Assembly: GCF_964340395.1 (NCBI RefSeq)
Contig: NC_135556.1
Location: 11,001,410 to 11,065,409, forward strand
Origin: Glandiceps talaboti
Lineage: Eukaryota; Hemichordata; Enteropneusta; Spengelidae
Length of the DNA stretch: 64,000 bases
Direction: 5' to 3'
In this document: in pieces, positions 19,312 through 31,787 of the stretch
How positions within the stretch are numbered: position 1 is the stretch's first letter
Layout: each line of letters starts with the position of its first letter
The notes under the pieces: generated by a model
The model's input: only the letters and a program-made list of their open reading frames with translations
Told to the model about the DNA's origin: nothing
The model's database searches: none
Program-made: the position numbers and the translations under genes

Positions 19312-22300
19312 CAACTTAAAGTCAAAAACATGATATTTGGTAGGTCCATTACCTTGGGTGTCTAGTTAGGAAATTGTTCAAATCAAAATGATCGCATGAC
19401 AGGTGTGTGATTTGGGTCAAAGAATTTGATTTTTGGTCAAAAAACTTAAACTCAGAAACTACTGGGAAGATTGGTGCGAAATTTGGTGGGAACATATTCA
19501 AGGGGGTGTAAAGTAAGATTTGTTCATGACATGATGATTCCATCAGTGATATGCAAATTAGGGCTAAAAATGTGTCTTTTTGGTTAAAAATCTATAATTC
19601 CAAAAGTACTGAGCAGATTGGAAATGTATCTAGGGATGTATGGATGAAGAAATATTAAGCATACAATGATTCCATGAGTGATATGCAAATTAGGTGTAAA
19701 AATGTTCATTTTTGGTCAAAAACTTATATCTCCAAAAGTACTTGGTCACCGAGTCTGAAACTTGGTGAGGTGTTTCTGAAAGTGTTATATTCTGCAGATT
19801 TTCTTCAAAACATTTTGACAAAATTGGCCCTAACGACCATGACCACGCCCATAGCAACAACCAAATGGCAGTATATTTTGGTCAAATAACAACATCATCT
19901 GGTAGGCAAATGAGCAAACATTCAAAAAATGTATGCAAATACCCTAGCAACCATGACCACGCACATAGCAACAGCCAAACGGTCGTGTATTTCACAAAGA
20001 TAACAACAGGGATTAATAGACAATTGAATAAACATCTAAAAATGTATGTAAATTTGCCTAGAAACAAGACCACGCCCATAGCAACAGCCAAATGATCACA
20101 TATATTGCAAAGATAACAACGGGGATTAATAGACAATTGAATAAACATTCCAAAAATATATGTAAATATGCCCAGCAACAAGACCACGCCCATAGCAACA
20201 GCCAAATAATCACGTATATTGCAAAAATAATATCAGGAATTCATACACAAGTGAACAAAAACATACAAAAATGTATGCAAATATATCTAACAACATGACC
20301 ACGCCCATAGCAACAGCCAAATGATAGCATATATCGTAAAGATAGCAACATGGTTGGATAGGCAACTGGATAGTCATTCAACAAATGACCACTTATTGTT
20401 AGCATGGACTGCCATATGGATAAACATTTTTAGAAACTGTACAGTTGTGCTACAATGCCATTGGCGGTATTTTTAAATTATGGGATGACATTTCTTGCAC
20501 ACAATCAGATAACTTCAACAGCAAAAAGAAAAACAAATTATTGAGGTGCTGTGCACATTTGGGATGTAGACACAGATAAGCGAATTATGCTACTTATCAG
20601 TTGGAAATAGTACACATTTGAAACCATAACCAGATGTATAACTGAAATGCCTTCCGTAAGGATTGTTGTTCCTATACCCGTTGGTATCATATCATATCAC
20701 ATCATATCATGTTTAACGTGCATACAATATTAAAAAGAACTGGAACTATCCTAAATTTATCAAATTTATTAACTTAAGATGTTTTAAAACCTACGAAAAT
20801 ATATTATATCATATTATAGTGCATTTTTAAGCCACATGCCTTCCTATAAAAAGAGACGAAATTGAGTGTTTTTAAAAGCTGTCTGGGGCTTTGCACGAAC
20901 GCGAATCACACTGTGCCATCATTTTACCCTCCAGACGTAGATTGCTAAGCGGAACAATGGACTGTCATTGACTCAAAACGCTGGACAGTGTTCATCATAA
21001 TTTCATTTCGAAAAAACAGCCGGATAATATTAGATCTTCGGTGTAGGGTTATACGTTCAAGAACTACGTCATCCACACAATTATTTACGAAACGGGGAAT
21101 CATTTAGAGACACGTGTTGTTGTTTTTCAGAGCGTATACACTAGTCCAGCGTCGAATAACATGCAGTGGTATCGTTATCTGGTATTCAATTTTGTTTGTA
21201 ATTACACTTTTCCAAGTCGCCGTGGGGTATAGTGGAAATGGGGTATCAATTACATATCCGTTTCGCTAACGATACATGTATGACTCTATTTCCATAGACT
21301 CATACCACCAATACCACTGTGATAGTGCAGCAGCCAATTGTGATGCGTGAAGCAGGACCAAGGGTGTGGTCTAGTGACCTGTGTTCCTGCTGTAATGAGA
21401 TGTCGAGCTGTAAGTAACTAGTCAAACCGACACACGTTGTGAAATGTAAACCCCTGCACTGATGTTAAATGTGTGAGGATTGTCGCTTTTGTTAGGTTAG
21501 AGGAAAATTATTCTGGAAACGTCAGTTTATTTATTTATTAAGAGTTGTACATATTTGATCATTATTTCAAGAATTTACCTTAATATCGAGATCTGATCAT
21601 ATTACCAAGGTTTGACTGTAATATCGAGGTTAAATTTGACACTAACAGGGTTTGATCATGATATCGAGATATGACCGTAATACCACTGTTTGTCCATAAT
21701 ATCGAGGTTTGACCGTGATATTAAGATTTGACCGTAATATCGAGGTTTGGCCGTAAAATCAAAGTTCGACCGTAATATCGAAGATTAATCGTTGTTGAAG
21801 CTCTGATGCATTTTCATTATGCATGTGTGAAATTCTTTAAAAAAACAGTTCTAATTCTGTTTGCAACTTTACAAGTTATAACTAATGACGAATCCTTCTA
21901 TTTTTCAGGCTTATTGAGTGCTTGCTTCCCACTCTGCTTCGAGATGCATTTGTGGAATCGTTCCAATGAGAATATCTGTGGACCATGCTGCATCCATAAC
22001 TCGGCATTGGTGTTGAGAACTAAACTGCGAACCCAATATAGTATCCAAGTGAGTTCGACTTGATGGTGTCAGCTTTAGTAAGACTTTAAGAAAGGATAAC
22101 TTAAACTGTACCTTTGAAAGCCGAAATGTTGGGCCTTCTAAATATGTGTTCGGCTTTTTAGTTTTCAGGATATGAATAGGGTATTACACACTCTGTCGGC
22201 CTTGATCATAGAAGTCGAAACTTAAACTAATGCAAATTATTGGAAGACATTTCGAGTCTTTCATGAATTTTCACTTATTTTATATTTCTGTTTTACAGGG

Positions 22301-22433
22301 ATCTATCATGAGTGATTGCTGCACTACATTATGCTGTTATCAGTGCGCCCTGTGTCAGATGTCCAGAGAGATGGATTTCGCTGAACGCACTGGTCAGGAT
22401 GGTGGCCTGCCCCGAAGTGCTACAGTCCAATAA
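15315..22433 (+). CDS. PLAC8/cornifelin-family cysteine-rich protein, 158 aa, four coding exons
   Basis: Coding exons are 15315-15404 (phase 0), 21298-21409 (phase 1), 21909-22048 (phase 0) and 22299-22433, each with AG/GT boundaries. The protein starts MSYNEFDAPMYQQQQPQ, a Gln/Pro-rich N-terminus, followed by a Thr/Val segment. The PLAC8 domain then follows: VWSSDLCSCCNE, a C-L-L-S-A-C-F-P-L-C block, NICGPCCIHNSALVLRTKLR-, the QYSIQGSIMSDC turn and CCYQCALCQMSREMD. All hallmark cysteine pairs and the C-Q-x-x-R-E signature are present. The family includes small, often membrane-associated cysteine-rich proteins (PLAC8, cornifelin); the exact role here is unknown. A CTAAATAG acceptor ends at 15308, six bases before ATG, so an untranslated 5' exon probably exists. 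An AATAAA overlaps the stop codon (22429-22434), though the true cleavage site may be further on. Intron 1 is 5.9 kb and contains repeats. Confidence 0.88.
15405..17736. other. First part of PLAC8-like intron 1
   Basis: Intronic sequence with a (GTTT)n run near 15497-15520 and G-rich runs near 15640 and 17290. No open frame has recognisable content. Confidence 0.5.
17737..17960. repeat. (GT)n and (TATG)n microsatellites
   Basis: A GT run to about 17775 is followed by three TATG blocks separated by an AAAATAACAAACAAACTAAC link and a GTGTGT patch. Confidence 0.92.
17961..18778. other. PLAC8-like intron 1, unique part
   Basis: No coding content or element recognised. Confidence 0.4.
18779..18945. 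repeat. (ATACT)n pentanucleotide array
   Basis: About 22 TATAC units change into TACAC and then TGTAC units on the right, three successive variants of a five-base period. Confidence 0.92.
19147..20478. mobile_element. Non-coding repeat element with a microsatellite and a ~114-bp tandem core
   Basis: It starts with an AGCACAACTGAACTGAGG motif, followed by (CTGT)n and (GT)n (19194-19308) and several 'TTTTGGTCAAAAA' motifs. Five tandem units of about 114 bp follow, each with GACCACGCCCATAGCAACAG near its end (19841, 19955, 20068, 20182 and 20297). The final part is TTGTGCTACAATGCCATTGGCGG-like. Parts recur at 22617-23300 and 27890-28320. No ORF, so it is a non-autonomous or relic dispersed element of unknown class, inside PLAC8-like intron 1. 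Confidence 0.7.
20479..21297. other. End of PLAC8-like intron 1
   Basis: AT-rich and non-coding. Short ATCATATC repeats near 20680-20712. Ends in the acceptor TTTCCATAG. Confidence 0.5.
21553..21790. repeat. Degenerate ~20-bp minisatellite in PLAC8-like intron 2
   Basis: About a dozen imperfect units resemble GTTTGACCGTAATATCGAG. It almost fills the intron between exons 21298-21409 and 21909-22048. Confidence 0.75.
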
Positions 22434-22616
22434 AGAGATGCCTTTAGCCGAATGGTTAAGATGTTGTGGTGTAGAAACCAACGTTTATTTTGATATCCAA
22501 CGTGGGTCTTCATTTACTTGGTGTTTTTGAGTATAACTATATCTATCCATAACAGTGATTTTATACGCCCCTAAATGTACTTATATCTACATAAACTTTA
22601 CAAACTTTTACGTTTT

Positions 22617-22666
22617 TAGCACAACTGAACTGAGGTTCAGTAGTATTGTAGGCATGGTGAAATATC

Positions 22667-22672
<6 letters not shown>
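22617..22672. mobile_element. Left part of a second copy of the AGCACAACTGAACTG repeat
   Basis: It begins with the same motif as 19147 and then leads into a (TA)n tract where a PLE end pair is inserted. The family's following part resumes at about 23139. Confidence 0.65.

Positions 22673-22673
<1 letters not shown>

Positions 22674-22726
<53 letters not shown>
22674..22726. repeat. (TA)n left of the PLE hammerhead pair
   Basis: A TA run of about 52 bp that ends directly at the palindromic PLE fragment. Confidence 0.9.
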
Positions 22727-22729
<3 letters not shown>

Positions 22730-22755
22730 TTGGTAGTACTGGAACTCTTTCTTGG

Positions 22756-22796
22756 GTGTAACTCGGAGTTTCACGCATATTGCGATCATCAGACAC
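22756..22796 (-). ncRNA. Hammerhead ribozyme, left arm of the inverted pair
   Basis: The exact mirror of the right-arm motif on the minus strand. Confidence 0.8.
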
Positions 22797-22804
22797 TCAT
22801 CAGA

Positions 22805-22845
22805 GTGTCTGATGATCGCAATATGCGTGAAACTCCGAGTTACAC
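22805..22845 (+). ncRNA. Hammerhead ribozyme, right arm of the inverted pair
   Basis: The same sequence as the PLE 2 motif: CUGAUGA 22809-22815, stem II CGCA/UGCG, GAAA, stem III, and stem I GUGU/ACAC. Confidence 0.8.
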
Positions 22846-22934
22846 CCAAGAAAGAGTTCCAGTACTACCAAAACTATTACGCTCTGCCACTGCGGTATAG
22901 AGCACTGTCTTATAGCAGATTGATACTCACCGAG

Positions 22935-23300
<366 letters not shown>

Positions 23301-24737
23301 GCACAATAAAGCTAAGATTGTGAAATTATAAAATAACAAAATGAAAATAGAATTTGAAAACGAAACAAAAAAATTCCAGTCTTTTCCTATTGTATTTGTA
23401 GATGTAGATTTATGTGTAATGCACGTGTCAAAATGAACGTTGGTGGCTCACTTCTCTAGCGAGAGTGTCGAATGATACATTGTTGCAATTGGTTGCTAAG
23501 GGCGCGGACGCGCTCACTCATGTAACCTTCTCTGCACACTATAATATATAGACAGGGTATGCAATACAAATTTACACATTTCAACGTTTACACATTCACG
23601 ACCAAACATGACCTACAAAAATTTCACAATTCATCGACACTGTCTTACAAGTAAATATTCTATAACCAGAATGTCCATATTTTAACGATAACCCATGAAA
23701 ATATAAAGGAAAAACTACGCCGATTTTCTGGATACGTGCGTTACCGATTAACGTAACATGGTACTCGCAGAGAGCCCGCGTGTTGCTGTTTCGTCGCAAA
23801 GCAGGCATTGCCGTAATGTACGATAGCTGTGTTCACATGTGTGTTTCGATCAATCTCGCATCGATGGTGTACGTCCTTGACCTTGTTGCGATCGGCTTTG
23901 TTTATCTTCAAGTTGTGGGTAAGGCCATGGAAGTATAACCCACGATAACACCTATGTGTTTGTTTTGACATCATGCCTTCATTGCTTCATTGGCAATATA
24001 CAATGGTCACCGTGCGTGATTACATATGAGCAGTTTACTTACAAGTTACAAGGTAATGTTTACAGTGATTTTTTTTACCTGTCTTGTTTCCAGAGTTTGA
24101 TTACGTCTTGCCGACGCCTAACATGTTGTGGTAGTTGCAGTAAATTAGTTTTGAAAATGTTGCTTTCAGTCTAGTCATTGCTTGTAGTTATTTTGTAATA
24201 CAGCTTATTTGTTTATGGTCAAGTTTTCCCGAATAATAGTTGTAACATTTGTTTATGAAAAACCGGCGGAACGTAGTGCCGGAACAGTGACTTTATTATA
24301 TGCAAGTAAAAGTTCATTGTGAATTTATTACAGGTTCCGGGGCCGTGCGTGAAGCAAGTAACTTTGCACTCTAGACTAGAGCCTGTTCAGAAAATGTATC
24401 GGCTGGTATAATTTACCGGTTTCACCAAGCGTTCACACAGACACTTAGACCATTCTCACTTTCGCGCCTTTTTGCAAGTTTCCAGTCACGTAAAAACACT
24501 TTGTAAATACATGTTAGTATGTGTCAAAAGTATTAATTGTTGCATTTTTGGTGTGCAACAGTACATTCCATATATGAGGTTTATTTTCAGTGCTTCTTTT
24601 CTTTGTCAATACACAGCTGTAGACTAGTTAGTACTGTTTATTTCTATTTTATAAAATGCTATATTCAGTCAATCTTGATGTGTTATATTATATTAATTTT
24701 ACACAAATGTTTATGAACCCCCCCCAAAAAAAATAAA

Positions 24738-24768
<31 letters not shown>

Positions 24769-27700
24769 TAAAAAAAGATAAAAACAAATCACATGGGGTG
24801 TAAAAATATCTAAGAATAAATCTAGGTTTTCTTGCACCTAGAAAGTCTGAAGTACTAGTGTGAGTGTCAAAAGCAACATGATCTTCATAATTTAATCATA
24901 AACTGACATTAGTTTGATTTGCTGTATTTTATTTCATCGAAATAGATTGCTCCAAAATATCCATCTTCAGAGACAATGCCTTGCTGCATCATCTATTAAA
25001 TCCTCATTTCAGCATTCTTGAGGAAACTAAATTTGTCCTGTACTCTTTCTAATGGAAAGTGTGTTTGCTAAGGGTTTGGAACCCTGGTAACAAGAAGTAG
25101 CAAATCTGGTAAAATTGGCAGTTACCCCATATACTATTTACAAGGATTGTGGAGGGGGGGGGGACCCTGGTAAAATGAAAGGGGAACTCAGGTAGATTTT
25201 GCCTACTTATTTTACCGCCTTAACAAAAAACACTGAAACAACACTCCCACAGCTCTGTCTCCTTCCTTTTACCTGTGCCAGAGCCTCTACATGTAGGTTA
25301 TGAAGTATGTAAATGTTACCATTTTTCTCACACATTTACCATATATCTTGCTAAAATACAATGGCAAGGTTCAATTGGTAAATCATTTATGACTGAGCAT
25401 GTACATTTGCAGGTCATTCATTGAAAAAAATTATTATTTTTTCTGGTTCTGTGCCTGAAAAAAAAAAAGGGGGGGGGGGTGATATTTCAATGTGTCCAAG
25501 GTGTGTTTGTGTAAAGCCATATATCAAACATGCAATGGCCAATTTTATTCAAAACCTTGATAATTTCACATACAACATTTGAGACTTTTTATTTACATAG
25601 CAAAACCAGTCAAATGTCTCTTGTTGAGAAAAATGTGTTAAGCACTTTTGCCATTATTTGTAATTTGTGATGTAATTTTATTTGAATTGTCGATGATATT
25701 CAGTGGTAAAAATATTTAATTTAGTGTCATCACTGGCTGCATCAGAAAACTACATTGTGAAATCTTTGTAAATTAACTGCTCTAGCAACAGATTCTTTTT
25801 TTTCTCTCTGCAAATGCTCACTTGTAATTGCTGTTCATTGACTTCTGCTCAAAAAAAAGGTCATGTCAGTATTGATTGTGTGTGTTGATTGTATTTTTTT
25901 CACTTTATTTAATCACATCATTTTGAGTAGTGCCTGACCATTTCTTGTTTATTGTCAATTATGGTGGGGTTTTTTCTCTTGCAGCCTGCATGTAGCAGAT
26001 CCATGGAGTATTGCACGCTTGTTTTTTGTTTTTTTTAGAACCTACGGGTTTCTGTATTCATTTCCTGTACCAAGCTGAACATTACTAGGACAGGTTGAAG
26101 GGGTGAAAAAAAGAATTGTAGATTATGAAAACTTATCACTTGTCCAGTGATTCCACATATTAGATAATTTTTGTGGTCTAAATATGCACCTTTGCAATTG
26201 ATTAATATTTTCATTTGCAATTGCTTGTTGCCATTGTCAACAAATATTACTTAGCAAGTTTTTGCAGGTACAAAACAGTTCTGTCCATAATAAACTGGAA
26301 ATATTAATTGTCATGGCCTAATTAAAATTAAAATTATTATTCATTTATAAAAATAATATAATATAACATGATTTTTTTGGCTCATGATCAGTTATTTTAA
26401 GTAGAATCACATAATATTGTGACATGTCAATATGAAGAATTTTTGTTCTAACCTTTATATAAATATCAATATTAAAATTATTTTTTTTATTTCAACATTT
26501 ATATAAAATCTTGCTAAATATTTTCTCTTGTGCATGTCCCATGTCAATATATTTCTTTTACTTCGACTTGCACATCTACTGTATTTCCTCCAGTAGCACT
26601 AGTGTTTGTTTATTTTTTCATAGAACTATTTTCAAATAAAATAATGGAAACATTTGCAGTTGATTCAATTACCTAACCTAAAAAAATCATGCAATTTATT
26701 ATTGACCAGTGATGAACATGGTGTATGTTTTCTTGATAGACTAAAACAAGATGTATCAAGGACAGCTGGTCCAAATTGTTTCGAGAAAGAGGTCTCTCTA
26801 TTACTGCTACATTGTTTATAGTTTTCAAGACTTGTTGGCACCATACCATACAATGTAACCAAAATACCATCAGACACGTGAATAAACACATACTTTAGTC
26901 CTTGTAGAAAAGTTTCATGTAAATTCATTGGTAGTTCTTTGAGATATACTGCAAAGTAAACAAGCTAAGGTGAAATGATAATCTGTCTAGTCAGCATATA
27001 CTTTTACTGTATTGTTCCATAAACAAGGCTTTTCCCCCCTTGCCTTTCATTGTGCCGTACTCAGATTAGATGGTGTTATTGTGAGTGTCATAAAGATTGA
27101 TTGTTTCAATAAATTTCAATCGAGTGGTGTTGCTGAAGAAGTTGTTTAGAGCGCAGCACCTTCTTGTACACCCAGCAAGATCGCTGTCCAAGCTATGTCT
27201 CGTCTAGTCTCGCTTCACTTCTCGGGTCATTTTTGCCTTTTTTCAATATTTTGATTCACATGAAGGTTTGAATACTCCCAATACGAAATATAATGAAAAA
27301 TAATAATTTCGGTTACCCTGTGAATTCTTTGTGATGCTGGGTAAAAAGTGTCCCCCCCTGTCCCTACCTTTTGGTAACGCACGTCCCCAGACTTTTTGGG
27401 ATCGGTTTCATACCCTGTCTTCATATGAATATGAGAGCGCTTCCTCGTCCTTCCTAGCAACGCAACAAAATATCGATCGATCGTCTGCTCGCGCTCGCCA
27501 AAGTGCGCCACCAACGTCGATGTAAGGTAAACCAGGAAGCTACCGTGTAACGATGGTGGTGGTACGGGGACACTGTGGTGTTGTTCTACAGTGAGAAAGA
27601 CTAGGTTTTCTGGGGTTTCAAGTGTTTGTATTGATATTATCGTTGAATCTGAAGATTATTACATCAAAGGAAGGAGGTGAACACTGAAAATACACATCAT

Positions 27701-27889
27701 CAGTAAGCTTTAATGCAAAAATATACAGTAACAATCGTCCGCTCAGCCCACTTCAATTTCACGCACATACGTTGTTTACGCGTATTTGTATTAATACTAA
27801 TTGTTATTTGATTATAAATATCCACAATCTTAGCTTTATTGTTCCATGATGCCCATGGTCAGACTGGTCTGAATTTTTGGGTGGGATGA
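23301..27889. other. 4.6-kb interval without recognisable genes
   Basis: AT-rich, with homopolymer runs (poly-A/C near 24718, 25148 and 25460), an (AAAT/AAT)n run near 24733-24770 and poly-T patches. Short open frames lack domains and splice context. No element ends were identified. Confidence 0.4.
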
Positions 27890-28320
27890 TCTTAGGGATG
27901 TGTAGATAAAGAACAGCCAAATGATGGCGTATATTGCAACGATTACAACAAAGATAATAGACGGATGGATAAACATTCAAAAAATGCATGAAATATACTT
28001 AGCAACAAGATCACGCCCATAGCAACAGCCAGTGATCGCGTATATGGCAAAGATTAATAACAATGATTCATAGAAAAGTGAATAAACATTCAAAAATGTA
28101 TGCAAACATGCCTAGCAACAAGCTTAAGACCATGCCTATCGCAACAGCAACATGATGGTGTATATGGTAAATGTAACAATAGGGCTGGATAGGCAACTGG
28201 ATAAACATTCGGTAAATGAACACATGCACCGGGTATTGATCAGCATGTGGATAATATTTAAAAAAAATATACAGTTGTGCTACAGTGTCATTGGCGCCAT
28301 TTAAAAAATTATGTTATCAG
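27890..28320. mobile_element. Partial copy of the ~114-bp-core repeat element
   Basis: About 2.5 core units with 'ATCACGCCCATAGCAACAG' (28010) and 'ACCATGCCTATCGCAACAG' (28129) are followed by the family's tail (TTGTGCTACAGTGTCATTGGCG). The 5' part with its microsatellite is absent. Confidence 0.65.
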
Positions 28321-28403
28321 GCATTATTGGCGGAAAGAAATAGGCTGAACAGCATTATGTTTTAGCACTTTGTTTATCAAGTTGTGTATTTACTCATTAA
28401 AAT

Positions 28404-28487
28404 GATTGGAAATCAATATCACGTGAATAATTCTATCAAAATGATTGGTCACATCAATATCACGTGAATAGCTCTATCAATGATTGG
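28404..28487. repeat. Short tandem repeat with CACGTG and ATTGG motifs
   Basis: Two and a half units of about 40 bp share AATGATTGG and CAATATCACGTGAATA. Each unit has an E-box hexamer and an inverted CCAAT, but no gene starts close by. Confidence 0.6.
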
Positions 28488-29924
28488 TTAATCCGTGTGA
28501 AGAGCTCTTAGCTCTTAGCATTTCATCACGTGATGAGCCACAAGATGTTTTTTCTTTGTTATTTTTTCTGGTATATTTACATACAATATTAGTTCTACTT
28601 ACGTTGGCACGTCTTATTTACCTATGTTCATGTTGTGTTACCTGTAATTCAGAAAAAAACACATATAGGAATTTTTGCTGCCATTGGCATATTGCTGCAA
28701 CAAAAATGTTACATTAAAACGATACATATCTAAATGAAATCTTTAATATTCCCTGTTTGTAATTGAGAGCTGTGGTTTTCGTTGTATCTAATGGTTAAAA
28801 AAAACCTGTTCATATCAAATTTTAAAAGTGAAAGTACCAAGTCAAACACAGACTTCTATGAAATAAAATGTCCTTCCCAAGAGCCAGAGAAATGAAACGA
28901 TATGTATAACACAAACGTTTCAGTCGAACACGTTCAGAATGTGAACTTTGACGTTTAACGCCAATGTCAACGCTATGTTTAAACAAAGAGAAAGTCGAAT
29001 ATAGGTCCTTCCAAAGACTATCCAGTCACAAAATGAAATTAGAATATATAAGGTTAGCCTAATCCATTGTACACTGTGCCTTATTACGTCCAACCATGTA
29101 TATTGATAGTGGCCAGTTTTGACACCCCATATGCACTGTAGAGAGGATTCATATCGCAATATGATACTGATGCTATTTTTGGCATGGGTGAGCATTTCCA
29201 TATGGTATTATTTAGCAGCTCCGTATGTTTAGGTACTAGGTACGTAGAATGAACACAGCGACCAATGGAAAACAGTAAACACGGTGTGTTTGTCAACGAC
29301 ATATGGTCTTTTAGTCTTAAATTGGAGTCTATCGACTAACATTTGGAATCTTTCGCTTTATACTGATAACTAATTTACAACGTTCAATGTGTTATTTAGG
29401 CAGAATAAACACAGGGACCAAGAAAAACAATAGCACAACGAGCCCTCACTCTCAAAATGAAACCATATTCTTAGTTTTGACCCTTCATTAAAAATTTACA
29501 GTTTTCAAAATTCTACTGCCTTTGTTTAAGTTTGGACGCCATACCACTTCTAAAAACCCAGATTCTTCGAAATACACTTTTACGTTTTATTACTCAATAA
29601 AAAAAACATGGGCAGTATTGCTATCAGTAAAAGAACAGAAGCTGACCACAGGGACATGAAGAGTGTACTATTTGATTTCGTATTTACTATATTATTTACA
29701 CTGATGTTGATTGTATATCGTATCATAAACAGAAAACAATGAAAATGTTTCTTTTGTTTGTTGACGTTAATTCCAATTAATTCGATCTTGCATTCTACGC
29801 AAATTAAAACCAAGAAATTACAACATCATTTGTAACATCGAATGCAATGTAACATTCCTCATTACCCTGTGTTTGAACGAATTGTGGCGTGAGCACTTTA
29901 AGCCTTCAAATTTTCTATTTCAGT
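28488..29924. other. Non-coding interval
   Basis: AT-rich sequence. No repeat or coding content recognised. Confidence 0.4.

Positions 29925-29971
<47 letters not shown>
29925..29971. repeat. (GT)n microsatellite
   Basis: About 23 perfect GT units. Confidence 0.9.
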
Positions 29972-29974
<3 letters not shown>

Positions 29975-30139
29975 TGTATCATACATGGTCAATTTTACTG
30001 TAGATTTAATGAATATCACCACTATATCACTAGTACTCTTTCTTATAACCAGTACTATACACATTGACTTTCAATGCGCTATTACAACGAAAATCACGAA
30101 ACTTTGAACAAAAATCAGACAGAAATCTAACTAACATTG

Positions 30140-30545
30140 CTCTGGTCACCGCAGACAAATATCTCAGAGACGTTGCTAAATCTTATCGTCTGGCTCGAAA
30201 TATAGATCTAATTGACATTTCCCAATGTCTGGCATGACACGTGACACATCGTCTGGCATGACACGTGACACATCGTCTGGCATGACGCGTGACACATCGT
30301 CTGGCATGACGCGTGACACATCGTCTGGCATGATACGAATTGAAGTACAGTTGTTACATTTGAGTCAGCTGACTCTCAAAAATATCAGAATGAACGCCCA
30401 AATGTCAGGTTTAGGTCACGTGTTGTCCTTGTACATTCAACCATATTGGTAACTCATCGTGAGTGCAAAGAAAATGTAGCAATGTTGGTGAGACGTATAT
30501 GTCGCGCCACACGATAAAATGTAGCAATGTTATTAAGATATTTGT
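30140..30545. mobile_element. Short dispersed repeat locus (TGCTACATTTTATCGTCTGG family), with internal array
   Basis: The left side has forward units (CATTGCT.., ATCTTATCGTCTGGCTCG). A 24-bp array lies at 30228-30337. The right side has inverted units (AAAATGTAGCAATGTTGGTGAG at about 30473 and again at 30519). The two orientations make the locus foldback-like. Related text occurs at about 53.3, 55.8 and 63.5 kb. Confidence 0.55.
30228..30337. repeat. 24-bp tandem repeat, about 4.6 copies
   Basis: Units TCTGGCATGACACGTGACAC plus ATCG start at 30228, 30252, 30276, 30300 and 30324 and are nearly identical. Period 24 keeps a frame open (SGMTRDTS) without coding evidence. Confidence 0.9.
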
Positions 30546-30839
30546 CCAGACAGGCAACGTTTTGTTCATGTTTCATACTTTTCGTTGAAACATGAACAAC
30601 AACTAGGTGAAAAATTTCGATTATATCTATTTTAGTGTAGGAAGTGATACAATATGTAGTTATTAATAACTGGGATATATTGAATGAAAGGCTTTGTTAT
30701 AATAATGATAACATCATGTAGATAGATATGAAATATGTTAATAGACATAGCAATGGTAATAAGCGACATTATCAGTCTTAACAGATCAATAAATTGTGTA
30801 TTCTTCGAAAATAGTGTCCATTGTGTTTTATTGTATGGC

Positions 30840-31056
30840 TGTTTGTATGTATATGTATATATGTATGTGTGTGTATGTGTGTATGTATGTATGTATGTAT
30901 GTATGTATGTATGTATGTATGTATGTATGTATGTATGTATGTATGTACGTACGTACGTCTGTGTGTGTGTGTATGTATGTATGTATGTATGTATGTATGT
31001 ATGTATGTATGTATGTATGTATGTATGTATGTATGTATGTATGTATGTATGTATGC
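30840..31056. repeat. (TATG)n microsatellite
   Basis: About 50 TATG units with a TACGTACGTACGTCTGTGTG interruption near 30944-30970. Confidence 0.93.
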
Positions 31057-31520
31057 ATGCATTATTGTGACACAGCGAGCAAGGTACACAATAATTGCTT
31101 AATTATATGCATTTGGGCATGAGCATGTGAAAAAAAAAATTGGTGGCTGAGTGGACGGCCGAAATGAATTGAGAAAAGCAAAGTGAAATGCGTAGGACTC
31201 GTACCTACATTTCGAATGGAAGTCTCTCAACTCAAGAATTCCAACTTCCCCAAAAAACTACTGGCTTCGATCTTGAATCAAACAGGTGTAAATTTTGTTT
31301 TGGAGAATTGTCCAAATAAACATGTGGCTGACTGGGGACCACAAGTCAAGGAACTAGATAATTCTGTAACATCTTTCGTTCTGGATATTCCGTATATATT
31401 TTCTTTAATTTATGTGACATAGGCAAGAGCGTTGACCATTTCTACCTGTCTCACCACTGGCACCAAATAGAAAGCTAGCATTGGTTTACACCAGGATTAA
31501 TATGAAACTAAGCATTTTCA
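31057..31520. other. Non-coding interval left of the DIRS element
   Basis: It holds a weak tRNA-like A box (TGGCTGAGTGG at about 31144) and a 79-codon open frame without homology. Confidence 0.35.
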
Positions 31521-31612
31521 CCTTGAGGGTAGCCTCATATTTAGTCGTGTGGCCGGGCGGGACGATGGTCAAAATTATCACACGACTAGACACTAGACTA
31601 CCTTGAGGGTTA
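31521..31612. repeat. Imperfect inverted repeat beside the DIRS insertion
   Basis: CTTGAGGGTAG..TAGTCGTGTG is mirrored by CACACGACTAG..CTACCTTGAGGG around a G+C-rich centre. It ends a few bases from the left DIRS end and may be an older foldback element. Confidence 0.45.
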
Positions 31613-31618
31613 AGATGT

Positions 31619-31787
31619 AATTGGAGATTTCATAAGCACACTGAAGGTGTGTGAAATGGAATCCTAATTCCATGAATAAAACCGAGTTAAGATATAACAT
31701 ATGCATTTCTCCAGAAATGACAAGAGCGCCCTCTATCATCAGCCATTCAAAATAACAACTGCACATGCTCAGTAGCTCTCATCCTTC
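31619..31787. repeat. DIRS left inverted terminal repeat (3' end of the element)
   Basis: Bases 31686-31787 are the exact reverse complement of 36560-36661. The outer 31619-31685 is specific to this end and is mirrored in the internal complementary region. Confidence 0.92.

Noticed and set aside
23301-27889. Hidden host exons in the 4.6-kb interval
   Set aside because: Short frames with occasional AG/GT pairs exist, but none has domain-like composition or phase consistency, so none could be supported.
30228-30337. CRISPR-like direct repeats
   Set aside because: The repeats are contiguous 24-bp units without spacers in animal DNA, so this is a minisatellite.
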